Below are positions 34,190-43,356 of a stretch of DNA of 64,000 nt, in pieces. The notes beneath the pieces are model-generated. The model did no database searches and had not been told where the DNA came from. It saw nothing but the letters and a program-made list of their open reading frames with translations. Positions within the stretch are counted from its first letter, which is position 1, and every line of letters starts with the position of its first letter. The DNA is from Pseudothermotoga sp. (lineage in GTDB: Bacteria; Thermotogota; Thermotogae; Thermotogales; DSM-5069): contig JANXCS010000004.1 of assembly GCA_025060105.1 (NCBI GenBank), positions 62,001 to 126,000 of the forward strand, read 5' to 3'. The position numbers were made by a program, and so were the translations under genes.

Positions 34190-36051
34190 GGATCGGTGTC
34201 GTTACAGGCATAAACAGCTCAAACCCTTACATTTTCTACGTAAGGCTCGAGCAGAAAGATGGTAAACCACATCACATGCTCCAGATAGACGATGTGGTCA
34301 AGGTGAGGTTCAATTATGAACCTCAAGGAGCCCTCGTTTATTACGGCATCGTGGTGGAGATCAAGGCGAAATGGGACTTCGGACCGATATCGGGCTACGA
34401 GGAAGAACTCGCTCTGAAGGGGCTTTCACCTGCCAACCCCATTTTCCTGGCCACCGTGATGACCACAAGGATGCTGAAGATGGAAGGGGAAAAGATCCTT
34501 CCAGACGCCCCACAGGTACCCCCACCGCCAGGCGCAGAAGTCAGCTTGGCCAGCGAAGAAGAAATCAATGCGGCGATGGGTTTCGATGAACTGCTGCAGA
34601 AAGACTACGCGATACCAGTGGGTGTGTTCAAAAACAACAAGCCAGCCTATGTGGACATCAGATACATCCTGGGTGAAAACGGTGCCCACATAAACATCTC
34701 TGGTCAATCTGGAGTTGCGGCAAAAACTTCCTACGCGACTTTTCTGGTGAAATCCTTCCTCGACACTGGGAACAGGTTGAAGGACAAAAACGAACTCATG
34801 GCTGCTCTTTCAAGATCGCGCTTCATCATCTTCAACGTGAAAGGGGAAGGTCTCCTCTTTCTGGACAAATGGTCAAAGGACTGGAAAGAAAAGGAGAAAA
34901 CAGATTCGGCAAAACTGTGGCAAGAGATGTACGATACTTTGAAAGTGCGCGCCGAGCCGTTTTCGAAGGTGAAATTCTTCGCAACGAGAAAGCCCAATCG
35001 GGATGAACCGTGGGTCAACAAGAGATTCGAAGGTGTTCAATCCTACGGCTGGGACATAGTGGACATAATGAAGCTAGGTTTGTTTGAGTTAATGTTCGAT
35101 CAGGAAGAACTCGAAAAGAATCAGAATTTACAGTTAGCCGTCATGGTCGTACAAGAAGCCCTTCAAGAAAGATTCGAAGAGGCTATAAGAAAAGCTAGAG
35201 AGTTCTGTCTGAGGAATCAAATAAAAGTGTCGAACGAGCCAGAAATAATCATCAGAACGGCCATTGCGAATGGTTTCGATGTGAGGGCCCAAGCAGGTCT
35301 ACCAGACGGTTTGGACGAGCTGATCGAAATGTTCGAAGAGGACGAAGAATTCAAAACAAAGATCATGCAGGAAATTCAAGGAAAGGCAACGATAGCGGCC
35401 TTAGTGAGGAGACTCAAAGCTGCAAAAGCAACCGGTTTCGATCTGATATGGGTCAAAACCAACTTCTTACAGTTCGATACCACAACGAGTAGAAGGATCG
35501 ATTGGGACAGACCTGGACAGGTGACGGTCGTGGATATTTCGAAACTGAGAGCTCGACCACAATCGTTCGTCGTCGGTGCCGTTCTGATCGAAGTGATGAA
35601 ATCGAGAGAGGAAAAGACCAATCAAGACCCAGTGTTCATCTTCTTGGATGAGTTGAACAAATATGCGCCACGTCACGGTGGAGGACCTCTATCGAACATA
35701 TTCAGAGACATCGCCGAGCGTGGGAGATCTTTCAGAGTGATACTGATCGGTGCCGAACAAACGGCTTCCGAAGTGGACTACAGAATCATCACACAATCTT
35801 CCACAACCGTAGTTGGTCGTCAAAAAGGTGCAGAACTGATGAAACCTGAGTATGCCCATCTGACCGATGAACAAAAGGCAAGGGCAGCGTTGCTTCAACA
35901 AGGTGAAGTGATCATCGACCAACCTTTCATGAGAATTCCCATCACTGTTAGGTTCCCCCTTCCTGTCTGGTGCACCCGTGAGGATGGTGTTTACACCATG
36001 GGGCCAGAGGAAAGGAAGATGGTGGAAAAAAGGCTGTACGGGGGCGATTGA
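34186..36051 (+). CDS. HerA-type (DUF87) hexameric ATPase
   Basis: A 621-residue protein of the HerA/FtsK superfamily. An N-terminal HAS-barrel-like part (1-150) precedes the ATPase. The P-loop is unusual: GQSGVAAKTS, with Ala in place of the last Gly before Lys. Walker B is VFIFLDELNKYAPR and an arginine-finger segment RDIAERGRSFRVILIG follows; the C-terminal clasp is present. HerA normally works with the nuclease NurA in end resection; no nurA is nearby. ATG 34186 overlaps the ribF stop; the longer frame from 34153 is not needed. Confidence 0.8.
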   Translation: MRIGVVTGINSSNPYIFYVRLEQKDGKPHHMLQIDDVVKVRFNYEPQGALVYYGIVVEIKAKWDFGPISGYEEELALKGLSPANPIFLATVMTTRMLKMEGEKILPDAPQVPPPPGAEVSLASEEEINAAMGFDELLQKDYAIPVGVFKNNKPAYVDIRYILGENGAHINISGQSGVAAKTSYATFLVKSFLDTGNRLKDKNELMAALSRSRFIIFNVKGEGLLFLDKWSKDWKEKEKTDSAKLWQEMYDTLKVRAEPFSKVKFFATRKPNRDEPWVNKRFEGVQSYGWDIVDIMKLGLFELMFDQEELEKNQNLQLAVMVVQEALQERFEEAIRKAREFCLRNQIKVSNEPEIIIRTAIANGFDVRAQAGLPDGLDELIEMFEEDEEFKTKIMQEIQGKATIAALVRRLKAAKATGFDLIWVKTNFLQFDTTTSRRIDWDRPGQVTVVDISKLRARPQSFVVGAVLIEVMKSREEKTNQDPVFIFLDELNKYAPRHGGGPLSNIFRDIAERGRSFRVILIGAEQTASEVDYRIITQSSTTVVGRQKGAELMKPEYAHLTDEQKARAALLQQGEVIIDQPFMRIPITVRFPLPVWCTREDGVYTMGPEERKMVEKRLYGGD

Positions 36052-36052
36052 A

Positions 36053-37399
36053 TTGACGCTCAAAGATTGCTTGGTGTACTGTGATGGCAAATTCGTTGAG
36101 ATGGACTTGTTCATCGAGAACGGCATTTTCACGAACGATCCCACAGGACCGATCGTGGATTTGAAAGGATACTATGTCATGCCCGGTTTTGTAGATTCTC
36201 ACGCGCACGTGATAGGAACTGGACACAAGTATGGCCTTTTGAATTTGGAGAACGTGACTTCCTTGGATCAACTGTTAGAGCTCCTTGAACATCAACCGCA
36301 AAACCTTTTGATTGGCAGGGGCTGGAATGAAGAAAAACTCGGTGGAAGGCCCACCAGACAGTTACTAGATCGTATACAAAAACCCGTCTTGCTCGTGAGA
36401 CGTTGTGGTCACGTTGGAGTGGCCAACTCTGCGCTCATGAGATCGGTTGGAATTTGGAAAGAAGACGGATTTTTCAGAGAGAAAGAACTTGAAGATGTGA
36501 AAAAGAAGATACCTCTGGAAGGAGAAAGGTTCTATAGAATCGGCGAAGAACGTTTTTTGATGCACGGAGTCACCTTCGTTCATTCGGACGATCTTCACGG
36601 TATGGAATGGGACAAATTGAAAGGTATATTGAGGGGTTCAAAGATCAGGTTGTTCGAGAAAATTCACTTCGAATCACCGTCTAAACTGGAACGATTCGAT
36701 GATTTTGGCCACATCTCCGATCGTGTCTTCGCGAAGGCTGTGAAGATCTTTGCGGACGGCTCAGTGGGTGGAAGAACTGCGTGGCTCAGTGTACCCTACG
36801 CGGACGACCCGAACAACTTTGGAATGAAGCTGCTCAGCGAGGAAGACATCGAAAAATTCGCAAGCTTGTGCGATGAGAAGAACGTTCAACTTTGTGTTCA
36901 TGCCATCGGTGATGAAGCTGTTCACACGGTTGCCAAAGTTTTGAGCAAACATCCTGGGCATCGTATCATACACGCCCAACTGGTTCGAGAAGAAGACTTA
37001 CCACTTTTAAGAAATACACTGTTTTCCGTACAACCACACTTCGCGATAGAGGATGAACGGCTGATGGAATCCGCGTTGCCTAAAGAGCTCAAGGCGTTGA
37101 AGTATCCATTTTCGTTCCTGTTCAACCTCGGTTTCAAGATCGCTTTTTCGAGTGATGCTCCCGTTTCTCCAGAAGATCCAAAGTACGTGATAGAGAAAGC
37201 TCTGAAAATAGGCTTTACGAAGCAACAAGCAATTGAGCTTTACACGATCGCGGGGGCAAAATTGGCAGGCTTGAACAATTTAGGAAAGATCGAGGCAGGC
37301 TACTTGGCAGATTTCTGCATTTATGAAAGAGAGCCATTGAAATTCGATGAAGATCCAGTTGCGGTCTACGTAGCCGGGGAACTCGTCTACACAAAATAA
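36053..37399 (+). CDS. YtcJ-like amidohydrolase (metal-dependent hydrolase)
   Basis: A 448-residue member of the amidohydrolase 3 family. Metal-site motifs are VDSHAHV (near residue 52), HAIGDEAV, HAQLV and SSDAPVS, with KIFADGSVGGRTA where the family has its lysine-containing strand. The final IEAGYLADFCIY is typical of these enzymes. The start is TTG 36053, two bases after the herA stop, with a GGGGG site ending about 8 bases before it. Substrate unknown: relatives act on formamides, cyclic amides and similar compounds. Confidence 0.85.
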   Translation: MTLKDCLVYCDGKFVEMDLFIENGIFTNDPTGPIVDLKGYYVMPGFVDSHAHVIGTGHKYGLLNLENVTSLDQLLELLEHQPQNLLIGRGWNEEKLGGRPTRQLLDRIQKPVLLVRRCGHVGVANSALMRSVGIWKEDGFFREKELEDVKKKIPLEGERFYRIGEERFLMHGVTFVHSDDLHGMEWDKLKGILRGSKIRLFEKIHFESPSKLERFDDFGHISDRVFAKAVKIFADGSVGGRTAWLSVPYADDPNNFGMKLLSEEDIEKFASLCDEKNVQLCVHAIGDEAVHTVAKVLSKHPGHRIIHAQLVREEDLPLLRNTLFSVQPHFAIEDERLMESALPKELKALKYPFSFLFNLGFKIAFSSDAPVSPEDPKYVIEKALKIGFTKQQAIELYTIAGAKLAGLNNLGKIEAGYLADFCIYEREPLKFDEDPVAVYVAGELVYTK

Positions 37400-37400
37400 C

Positions 37401-37477
37401 TGGAGCAGGCGGTGGGACTCGAACCCACACCCTCCGCCTTACCAAGGCGGCGCTCCACCGCTTGAAGCTACGCCTGC
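37401..37477 (-). tRNA. tRNA-Thr (GGT)
   Basis: 77 bases on the minus strand fold into a cloverleaf: acceptor GCAGGCG/CGCCTGC, D arm, anticodon stem CCGCC/GGCGG with loop TTGGTAA giving anticodon GGT, and T arm GTGGGTTCGAGTCCCAC. The 3' CCA is encoded. It reads ACC and ACU threonine codons. It is flanked by protein genes on the opposite strand and has its own promoter. Confidence 0.95.
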
Positions 37478-37487
37478 CTCCTTTTGG

Positions 37488-37516
37488 AGTATACCAGAAA
37501 AAAATCTTGCTTTCAA
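37488..37516 (-). promoter_or_regulatory. Promoter of tRNA-Thr
   Basis: TTGAAA (37511-37516), a 17-base spacer and TATACT (37488-37493) on the minus strand, with TGG before the -10. The first transcribed base would be only a few bases ahead of the mature 5' end. Confidence 0.75.
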
Positions 37517-37732
37517 GTGCTTCACTTCAACCCGTTTGGATTTGAGAACTGTTTGAACGCGACAGCATTTTAGTTTTCTAAAATAAAATTGAATATGATG
37601 GTAAATCTTTACCTTCAGAACTTGTATAGATTTTTAACTAATATTACACAAATTCGAAAGAGAAATTCGATTTAATTTTGCCTAGAAAATTCTTACTATC
37701 TGGCTCTTCTAAGTTATATTTCTAAAAAACAT
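37517..37732. other. AT-rich spacer without a gene
   Basis: About 215 bases clearly richer in A and T than the surroundings. I find no open frame of note, no repeat array and no tRNA. A TATATT at 37715-37720 stands 12 bases before the next ATG and could be a -10 element. The rest holds only short runs such as TTTTCTAAAATAAAATT. Confidence 0.5.
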
Positions 37733-38677
37733 ATGAGCGTTAAAAAACTTGTTCTATCACAACGGATTGGATCAAATCTTTTCGGAATTGTGGTAACACT
37801 TTTGGGAGACTCTCTAGACGTGGCGCACGATTTTCACAGCGCATGGAGATTGATAGAGAGAAACCCAACGCTCTATGAAATGGTGCTCGTTGACTGTCAT
37901 GGTTTTGATCACAAAGACATTCTCACGTTCGTCCGCTCGGTTCGAGAGAACGTTTCACCGTTGTTTCCAAGAATTTTTCTGTCTTACGCCCCCTTCGACG
38001 TGGACTTGATCAAAGCGGGTGTGGATGAATTCATCAATGAGGAAAGATTGATTGAACCTTTAATTTTCGATTTTGGCAATGTTGGATATCTCACCAGTTT
38101 CACCGGTTTCATGAGTGATTTGTTCAAATTCAAAGATTCATACTTATTCGAACATTCGATCCGCGTGAAAACCTTCACTCGCCTTTTCACTATGCTCTGC
38201 GTCGAAGCTGGTTTGATAGATTCAGTTTTTGCGACGAACATCACTCTCGCCAGTTTCTTTCACGATCTAGGAAAACTGGTCATACCAGATTCGATACTGA
38301 ACAAACCTTCCAGTCTGAGCGAGGATGAATTCTCTGTCGTTAAAATGCACACGACTTTCGGCGCCAAGATGCTGGAAAAGCTCATCAGGACTTTTCGCGA
38401 AGAAAAATTTCTAACCATCTTGTTCAACGTGGTGAAGTATCACCACGAGAGATACGATGGGGGAGGTTACCCTGAAGGCCTCAAAGAAAAGCAAATACCG
38501 TTGGAAGCGAGGATCGTTGCGATAATGGATGTGTTCGAAGCGCTGATGTCTGACAGACCTTATCGAACGGCATACACCTTTGAAGAAGCTCTTCGAATCG
38601 TGAAAAACGACGAAGATCATTTCGATCCGGAGATTCTTCAGATTTTTCTAGCGAACAGTGAATACTTTCGTTGTTAA
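37733..38677 (+). CDS. HD-GYP domain protein with degenerate receiver-like N-terminus
   Basis: A 314-residue protein. Residues 1-125 resemble a response-regulator receiver fold (MVLVDCHGFDHKDILTFVRS contains one Asp) but the acidic pocket is incomplete. Residues 130-314 are an HD-GYP phosphodiesterase: EHSIRVKTFTRLF, FFHDLGKLVIPDSILNKP, HHERYDGGGYPEGLK and ARIVAIMDVFEAL. The HD pair and GYP motif are intact, so cyclic di-GMP hydrolysis is likely. ATG 37733 has no Shine-Dalgarno sequence; with the TATATT just upstream the message may be nearly leaderless. Its end overlaps dnaE tail to tail by 4 bases. Confidence 0.85.
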   Translation: MSVKKLVLSQRIGSNLFGIVVTLLGDSLDVAHDFHSAWRLIERNPTLYEMVLVDCHGFDHKDILTFVRSVRENVSPLFPRIFLSYAPFDVDLIKAGVDEFINEERLIEPLIFDFGNVGYLTSFTGFMSDLFKFKDSYLFEHSIRVKTFTRLFTMLCVEAGLIDSVFATNITLASFFHDLGKLVIPDSILNKPSSLSEDEFSVVKMHTTFGAKMLEKLIRTFREEKFLTILFNVVKYHHERYDGGGYPEGLKEKQIPLEARIVAIMDVFEALMSDRPYRTAYTFEEALRIVKNDEDHFDPEILQIFLANSEYFRC

Positions 38678-41208
38678 ACTTCCCACGAAATTTCGTACCA
38701 ATCAACGAGTGGTCTCAACTGGGCCATTTCAACCTTTTTTCCACACAAACTTGTTTCCACAAATTCATGTTCGGACGCTTCTTCCAAATCGTTTTCATCA
38801 AAGCAACCGTAGAGTTCATAAACAACACGCTTGACTTTCTCTGCCTTCTCCTGCCTCAAAACGCGACCGTCTGGCGTCAAAGCGAGCACAAAATATCCAT
38901 CTGCAACGCGTTCCTTCAACCGTACTATGGTTGAACCATCGCTCGCAAAGTTTTTCGAAACTTTAACAACAACTGGGAGCGTCCGTCCCGTGGCGAAGAT
39001 CTCAGACAGCGGAGCGAATCTGTTTGAAAAATCAAATTTAAAGGGTGTGAGTGGAAAACCGTAAGCTTTCTCTTCCAAGCTTGCGAGGTCGGCTTCGTTG
39101 TAGTCAAGCTTTTTTCTCGACTCGCTCTGCTTGCCAAAAACTTTCGCTGCCAACTGACTCAACGTTTCATCGAAGCCTTTCTGAAGTGTTTCAAAAGCCT
39201 CCAATGCTTCCACGCGACCAGAGTGAAGCTCATCGAACACCCCAGCCCAAACCAGCTTTTGAAGGATTGACAATGGAAGCTTCGTCCTTTCGTAGAATTC
39301 TTTGAGATTCGAAAATGGGCCCAACTTTTGGCACAACTGTGTCACTGTTTTTCCAACACCGCTCACCACTTCCAACGGTAGTCGGAACGTCTTTTCCTCG
39401 TCTAAGGTGTGGTTAACGGATGGAGGTAGGACACGAAATCCCATGGAACGGAGTTCCTGCACAGCATGAAAAATTTTATTTTGATCAGAGGCGTTCTCTC
39501 TCATGTACAGTTCGAAGAACTGCTTTGGCCAGTGTGCTTTCAAGTATGCCAGTTCAAAGCTCAAAAGAGAATACGCAACACTGTGAGATTTATTGAAAGC
39601 ATACAGAGCGAATTTTTTCAAAACACCACACACATCCTGAACAAATCGTGGTTTGTAACCTTTCTCAATGAGCTTACTTTTGAAATCGACCAAGGTTCGT
39701 TCGATGATGCTTTCATCTTTCTCTGAAATGGCTTTTCTGAAGAGATCTGCTTCGGCAGGTGAAAAACCAGCCAAATCCATCGCCAGTTTCATCACTTGTT
39801 CTTGATAAACTATCACTCCAAAAGTTTCTGGAAACAAAGTTTGCTCGATATCGATACAACCGCGTTTTCGTTCCGCGTAGAGTTTGTCCATCTTCGCCCT
39901 GAGTGGTCCTGGCCTGTTCAAAGCTAAGAGTGTGGACAGTTCTTCCAAATTTGAAGGCCTGACAGTTCTACACAACCTCCTTGCACCCTGAGCTTCCAAC
40001 TGAAAAATGCCAGATGTTTTTCCATTCGAGATGAGTTTGTAAGTGCGCACGTCGTTCAAATCTACACTTTCGATTCCGACCTTTCTTCGAATTTCGTCCA
40101 GTGCGGTCAACGTCCTAAGGCCGAGTAAGTCTATTTTCACAACGCCGATCTGCTCGATCGAATCCATGTCGTATTCTATGATCTTCTGATCCTCGAAAGG
40201 TACCAAAGGAAGGTTCAACGGTTCTTGAGACACGACGATCCCAGCTGCGTGAACACTCCTTCGGTAGGGTAACCCAACGATCCGTTTCACCACGTCACCC
40301 TTCAAATCGATGTTGAGCCTCTTGACTTCGTTCATCAAAGCTTTTTCTGTCAACGTTGAAAACGTCGAAATCTGCGCAAAGTAGGGGAAGACATTTCTGA
40401 GCAAATACAACAACTTCGAGCGTTGTTCGTCAGCGACATCTATATCTATGTCTGGAGGTTCTCGCCGTTGCTCGTGTAAAAATCGTTCGAACATCAACCC
40501 ATATCGAACAGGATCAACAGACGTGATGCCGAGAAGGTGGGCTAAAAGGCTACCAACGGCACTTCCACGCCCCGGACCAATGATGATCCCATTCTGTCTT
40601 GCCACGTCGACGATGCACTTCACCGTGTAGAAATACGGTTCGAATCCAAGCTTTCTCACGATGTCTATCTCATTCATCAATCTTTTTTTGTACTCTAGAG
40701 GAGATCTTCGAACGATATCGTCGAGCCAGTTTTCCGGAGGATCCGGCAATCGATGAACAACTCTGAGATCATAGTCATGAACCTTCAAAAGGCTCGCCAC
40801 ATCATCAAACTTTCCAGACGGTCCATCGTTCACCTGCGGTTCAATTCTAAGCAATTGACACATCACTCTGTGCGCTTCTAGATCATCTTTTTGAAGATAG
40901 TAGATGAGTTCGACATCGTTTAAACTCAAGCGGTTCAACTTCGGTTCTCTCCGTTCGTTGTAAGAACGTACCAACTCTTCGTATTCTTCCCTATTTCGCG
41001 CGTAGTAAATACTGTTCCCTTTCCTCAAACCGAGCACTGGAACAAGACCAAGTTTTCTACAGAACGTGTGAAAATGAACCGCACCGTGGAGGTTCACGTC
41101 CGCGAGCAGGAGTGATCTGAGCTTATTTTCTTTCACAAAAATTGCAAGATCTTCGAATCTGACGATGGATCCTTCGAAGGAATAGGGCGAAACGATGCAA
41201 GCGATCAT
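38674..41208 (-). CDS. dnaE: Compact DNA polymerase III alpha subunit (DnaE type) with degenerate PHP domain
   Basis: An 844-residue C-family polymerase, near the size of the short DnaE of T. maritima. The palm keeps the catalytic aspartates in PPDIDIDVADEQR and the segment GPGRGSAVGSLLAHLLG; the fingers have NRPGPLRAKMDKL and YQEQVMKLAMDLAGFSPAEA. The PHP domain is shortened and its metal ligands are gone: the N-terminus reads IACIVSPYSFEGS where HVHSEYSLLDG-type sequence is expected. So no PHP-based proofreading. Thermotogales also have PolC; this enzyme may be the initiator or repair polymerase. ATG overlaps the rluD stop. Confidence 0.93.
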   Translation of the reverse strand: MIACIVSPYSFEGSIVRFEDLAIFVKENKLRSLLLADVNLHGAVHFHTFCRKLGLVPVLGLRKGNSIYYARNREEYEELVRSYNERREPKLNRLSLNDVELIYYLQKDDLEAHRVMCQLLRIEPQVNDGPSGKFDDVASLLKVHDYDLRVVHRLPDPPENWLDDIVRRSPLEYKKRLMNEIDIVRKLGFEPYFYTVKCIVDVARQNGIIIGPGRGSAVGSLLAHLLGITSVDPVRYGLMFERFLHEQRREPPDIDIDVADEQRSKLLYLLRNVFPYFAQISTFSTLTEKALMNEVKRLNIDLKGDVVKRIVGLPYRRSVHAAGIVVSQEPLNLPLVPFEDQKIIEYDMDSIEQIGVVKIDLLGLRTLTALDEIRRKVGIESVDLNDVRTYKLISNGKTSGIFQLEAQGARRLCRTVRPSNLEELSTLLALNRPGPLRAKMDKLYAERKRGCIDIEQTLFPETFGVIVYQEQVMKLAMDLAGFSPAEADLFRKAISEKDESIIERTLVDFKSKLIEKGYKPRFVQDVCGVLKKFALYAFNKSHSVAYSLLSFELAYLKAHWPKQFFELYMRENASDQNKIFHAVQELRSMGFRVLPPSVNHTLDEEKTFRLPLEVVSGVGKTVTQLCQKLGPFSNLKEFYERTKLPLSILQKLVWAGVFDELHSGRVEALEAFETLQKGFDETLSQLAAKVFGKQSESRKKLDYNEADLASLEEKAYGFPLTPFKFDFSNRFAPLSEIFATGRTLPVVVKVSKNFASDGSTIVRLKERVADGYFVLALTPDGRVLRQEKAEKVKRVVYELYGCFDENDLEEASEHEFVETSLCGKKVEMAQLRPLVDWYEISWEV

Positions 41209-42122
41209 TTCGTTGACTCCTCATGCAAGCGCCTGATGATCGATTTGAAATCTTCTGGAAGCGGTGCCACGAATCTCATCTTTTCGTTGCTCCTTGGATG
41301 TTTGAATTCCAAAACGGCTGCATGCAATAACTGCCTTTCGACGTGGACAGGATCAGCTTTTCCGTAGAGTCTATCACCCAAGATCGGATGACCGATGTAC
41401 TTCATGTGTACCCTTATCTGGTGCGTTCGACCAGTTTTCGGATACACTGCAGCCAAAGATGCCAAATTGCCGAACCTTTTCAAGATCTTGTACAGAGTGA
41501 CGGCCGATCTTCCTTCCCTCGCCACAGTCATCTTGACTCGAACTGTCGGATGCCTCGCGAGGTTGATCTGTATTTCACCTTCAAGTTCATCGGGACATCC
41601 GTGTATCACGGCGAAGTACATTTTGAAGACCTCTCTGTTTTTGAATTGCGCCGAGAGCGATCTGTGAGAAAAATCGTTCTTCGCAACCACGATCACACCA
41701 GAGGTTTCCTTGTCCAACCGATGTACAATACCAGGTCTGAGCTCTCCACCTATACCTTGTAGATCTTTACAGTGATACAAGAGTGCGTTCACCAACGTAC
41801 CACTCGTGTGTGACGGGATGGGATGGACTATCATGCCGGCAGGTTTGTTGACGACTATGAGGTCAGGATCTTCGTACAGAATTTGAAGTTCTATGGGTTC
41901 CGCAACGATTTCTACTTGTTGAGGTGTTGGACGGTCTGGTAGTGAAATCTCATCGTTTGGCTTGACCCTGTAGCTGGCTTTCTCCACTCTGTTGTTGACT
42001 TTTATTTGTCCTTCCTTTATGAGTTTCTGCAAAAAAGAGCGAGAGACAATCTTGGGCAATTTTGAAAGGACGTACAAGTCGAGCCTCTGTCCAGCCTCAT
42101 TCTTGCCCACCTTTATCGTCAA
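41205..42122 (-). CDS. rluD: RluD-family 23S rRNA pseudouridine synthase
   Basis: A 305-residue enzyme: S4 domain (about 1-70, GQRLDLYVLSKLPKIVSRSF) followed by the RluA/RluD catalytic domain with the aspartate in GIVHRLDKETSGVIVVAKN and KTGRTHQIRVHMKYIGHPI. Start is taken as TTG 42122 with GAGAGGTG nine bases before; GTG 42134 in the same frame is too near that site. The gene overlaps lspA by 26 bases. RluA-type enzymes vary in target, so the exact uridines are inferred. Confidence 0.93.
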   Translation of the reverse strand: MTIKVGKNEAGQRLDLYVLSKLPKIVSRSFLQKLIKEGQIKVNNRVEKASYRVKPNDEISLPDRPTPQQVEIVAEPIELQILYEDPDLIVVNKPAGMIVHPIPSHTSGTLVNALLYHCKDLQGIGGELRPGIVHRLDKETSGVIVVAKNDFSHRSLSAQFKNREVFKMYFAVIHGCPDELEGEIQINLARHPTVRVKMTVAREGRSAVTLYKILKRFGNLASLAAVYPKTGRTHQIRVHMKYIGHPILGDRLYGKADPVHVERQLLHAAVLEFKHPRSNEKMRFVAPLPEDFKSIIRRLHEESTK

Positions 42123-42540
42123 GAGGCTTTTCACCTCTCAACAAGCTGACAAGGATGAGCACTCCACCGATCGTGATGAAAAGATCCGCGATGTTGAAAA
42201 CGGCAGGGAAGTATTTGACATTTATGAAGTCCACCACATAACCCAACCTGAATCTATCGACCACGTTGCCCATGGCACCACCCACGATCATTCCGAGGCC
42301 AGCTTTCGTCAATTTCGAGCAACCCACGAAAGCCGGCACTAGCGCGAGCAGGAATGTGGCAAAGAAAGTCACCCACAGTATCCACGGGGACCTCGCAAAC
42401 ATACCGAAAGCGATGCCCGTGTTTTTCGTGTAGGTCAACCAGACGAAACCTGGTACGATGGAAGTGGGAACCACCAAGAACCGTTCGATGAGCATTTTGG
42501 TGAGCTGATCCATCAGCAAGACGAAGGTCACCCAAAACAT
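42097..42540 (-). CDS. lspA: Lipoprotein signal peptidase II
   Basis: A 147-residue integral membrane aspartic protease that removes the signal peptide of prolipoproteins. Four membrane helices; the conserved TYTKNTGIAFG, VGGAMGNVVDRFRLGYVVDFI (both residues of the catalytic pair: the D in NVVDR and the D in VNVADIFI-type sequence, here FNIADLFI) are present. It starts directly after the cheR stop. LspA-RluD order is widespread. Confidence 0.95.
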   Translation of the reverse strand: MFWVTFVLLMDQLTKMLIERFLVVPTSIVPGFVWLTYTKNTGIAFGMFARSPWILWVTFFATFLLALVPAFVGCSKLTKAGLGMIVGGAMGNVVDRFRLGYVVDFINVKYFPAVFNIADLFITIGGVLILVSLLRGEKPLDDKGGQE

Positions 42541-43356
42541 TCAATTCACCCTCTGGTAGAAGAATGGACTGAGTAGTTTCAAACCCAAACTGGTATGATC
42601 GAAGATTCTTTCCGTGCTACCAACGAACAGTACACCACCGATTCTGAGAGCCTTAGCAAAATTTTGATACAACTGCGTCTTTGCGTGTTCTTCGAAATAG
42701 ATGACAACGTTGCGACACACAATCAAATCGAGGCCTTGTGGAAACGGATCTTGGAGCATGTTGTGCTTTTGGAACGTCACGCGCTTTTTCACAGAATCTT
42801 TGATCTTGTACATACCATCCACGATCTCAAAGTAACGATCTATGTAACTTTTAGGTGTACTGATCATCGATCGCGACTCGTAAATTCCGCGCTTAGCTTC
42901 TTCTATCGCTTTTTCATCTATGTCCGTTGCGAGAACACCAGCACCCACAGGAGCTTTCAGTTCTTCCAACAAGATGGCGAGAGAATAAGGTTCCTCTCCA
43001 CTCGCGCAACCCGCACTCCAAGCTTTGAACCGAGACCTAGAAAGCGACAACAACTCTGGTAAGTATTTGTCTCTCAACTCCCACCATTTTTCTGGATTTC
43101 TGAAAAATTCGGTCACATTTATCGTTAGCTTGTCGAGAAATTCATCCCTAACGGCACTGTTACTCAGCAAGAGACGCAAGTACTCTTGATAAGAGGAAAG
43201 CTTGTATTTCCTTATCAATATTTCTATCCTGCGTTTCATGCGGTGTGGTTTGTAACCGCTCAAATCCAAGCCGAAATGTCTGTGCACTTCTTTGACGAAC
43301 CATTGGAAATCTTCCATGGGCAAGTCACCAGAGAATTGGGAAAGAAAGTCCTGCAT
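42541..43356 (-). CDS. cheR: Chemotaxis protein methyltransferase CheR
   Basis: SAM-dependent methyltransferase of chemoreceptor glutamates, 271 residues. The N-terminal helical CheR domain (about 10-75, FGLDLSGYKPHRMKRRIE) precedes the methyltransferase with AGCASGEEPYSLAILL and DLIVCRNVVIYFEE. It is alone here: no receptor, CheA or CheB is near. Start ATG lies inside the end of the preceding envelope-protein gene (32-base overlap). Confidence 0.94.
   Translation of the reverse strand: MQDFLSQFSGDLPMEDFQWFVKEVHRHFGLDLSGYKPHRMKRRIEILIRKYKLSSYQEYLRLLLSNSAVRDEFLDKLTINVTEFFRNPEKWWELRDKYLPELLSLSRSRFKAWSAGCASGEEPYSLAILLEELKAPVGAGVLATDIDEKAIEEAKRGIYESRSMISTPKSYIDRYFEIVDGMYKIKDSVKKRVTFQKHNMLQDPFPQGLDLIVCRNVVIYFEEHAKTQLYQNFAKALRIGGVLFVGSTERIFDHTSLGLKLLSPFFYQRVN

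Noticed and set aside
37478-37732. Possible CRISPR leader or array in the AT-rich spacer
   Set aside because: No repeated unit of 20-40 bases is found; only short A and T runs.
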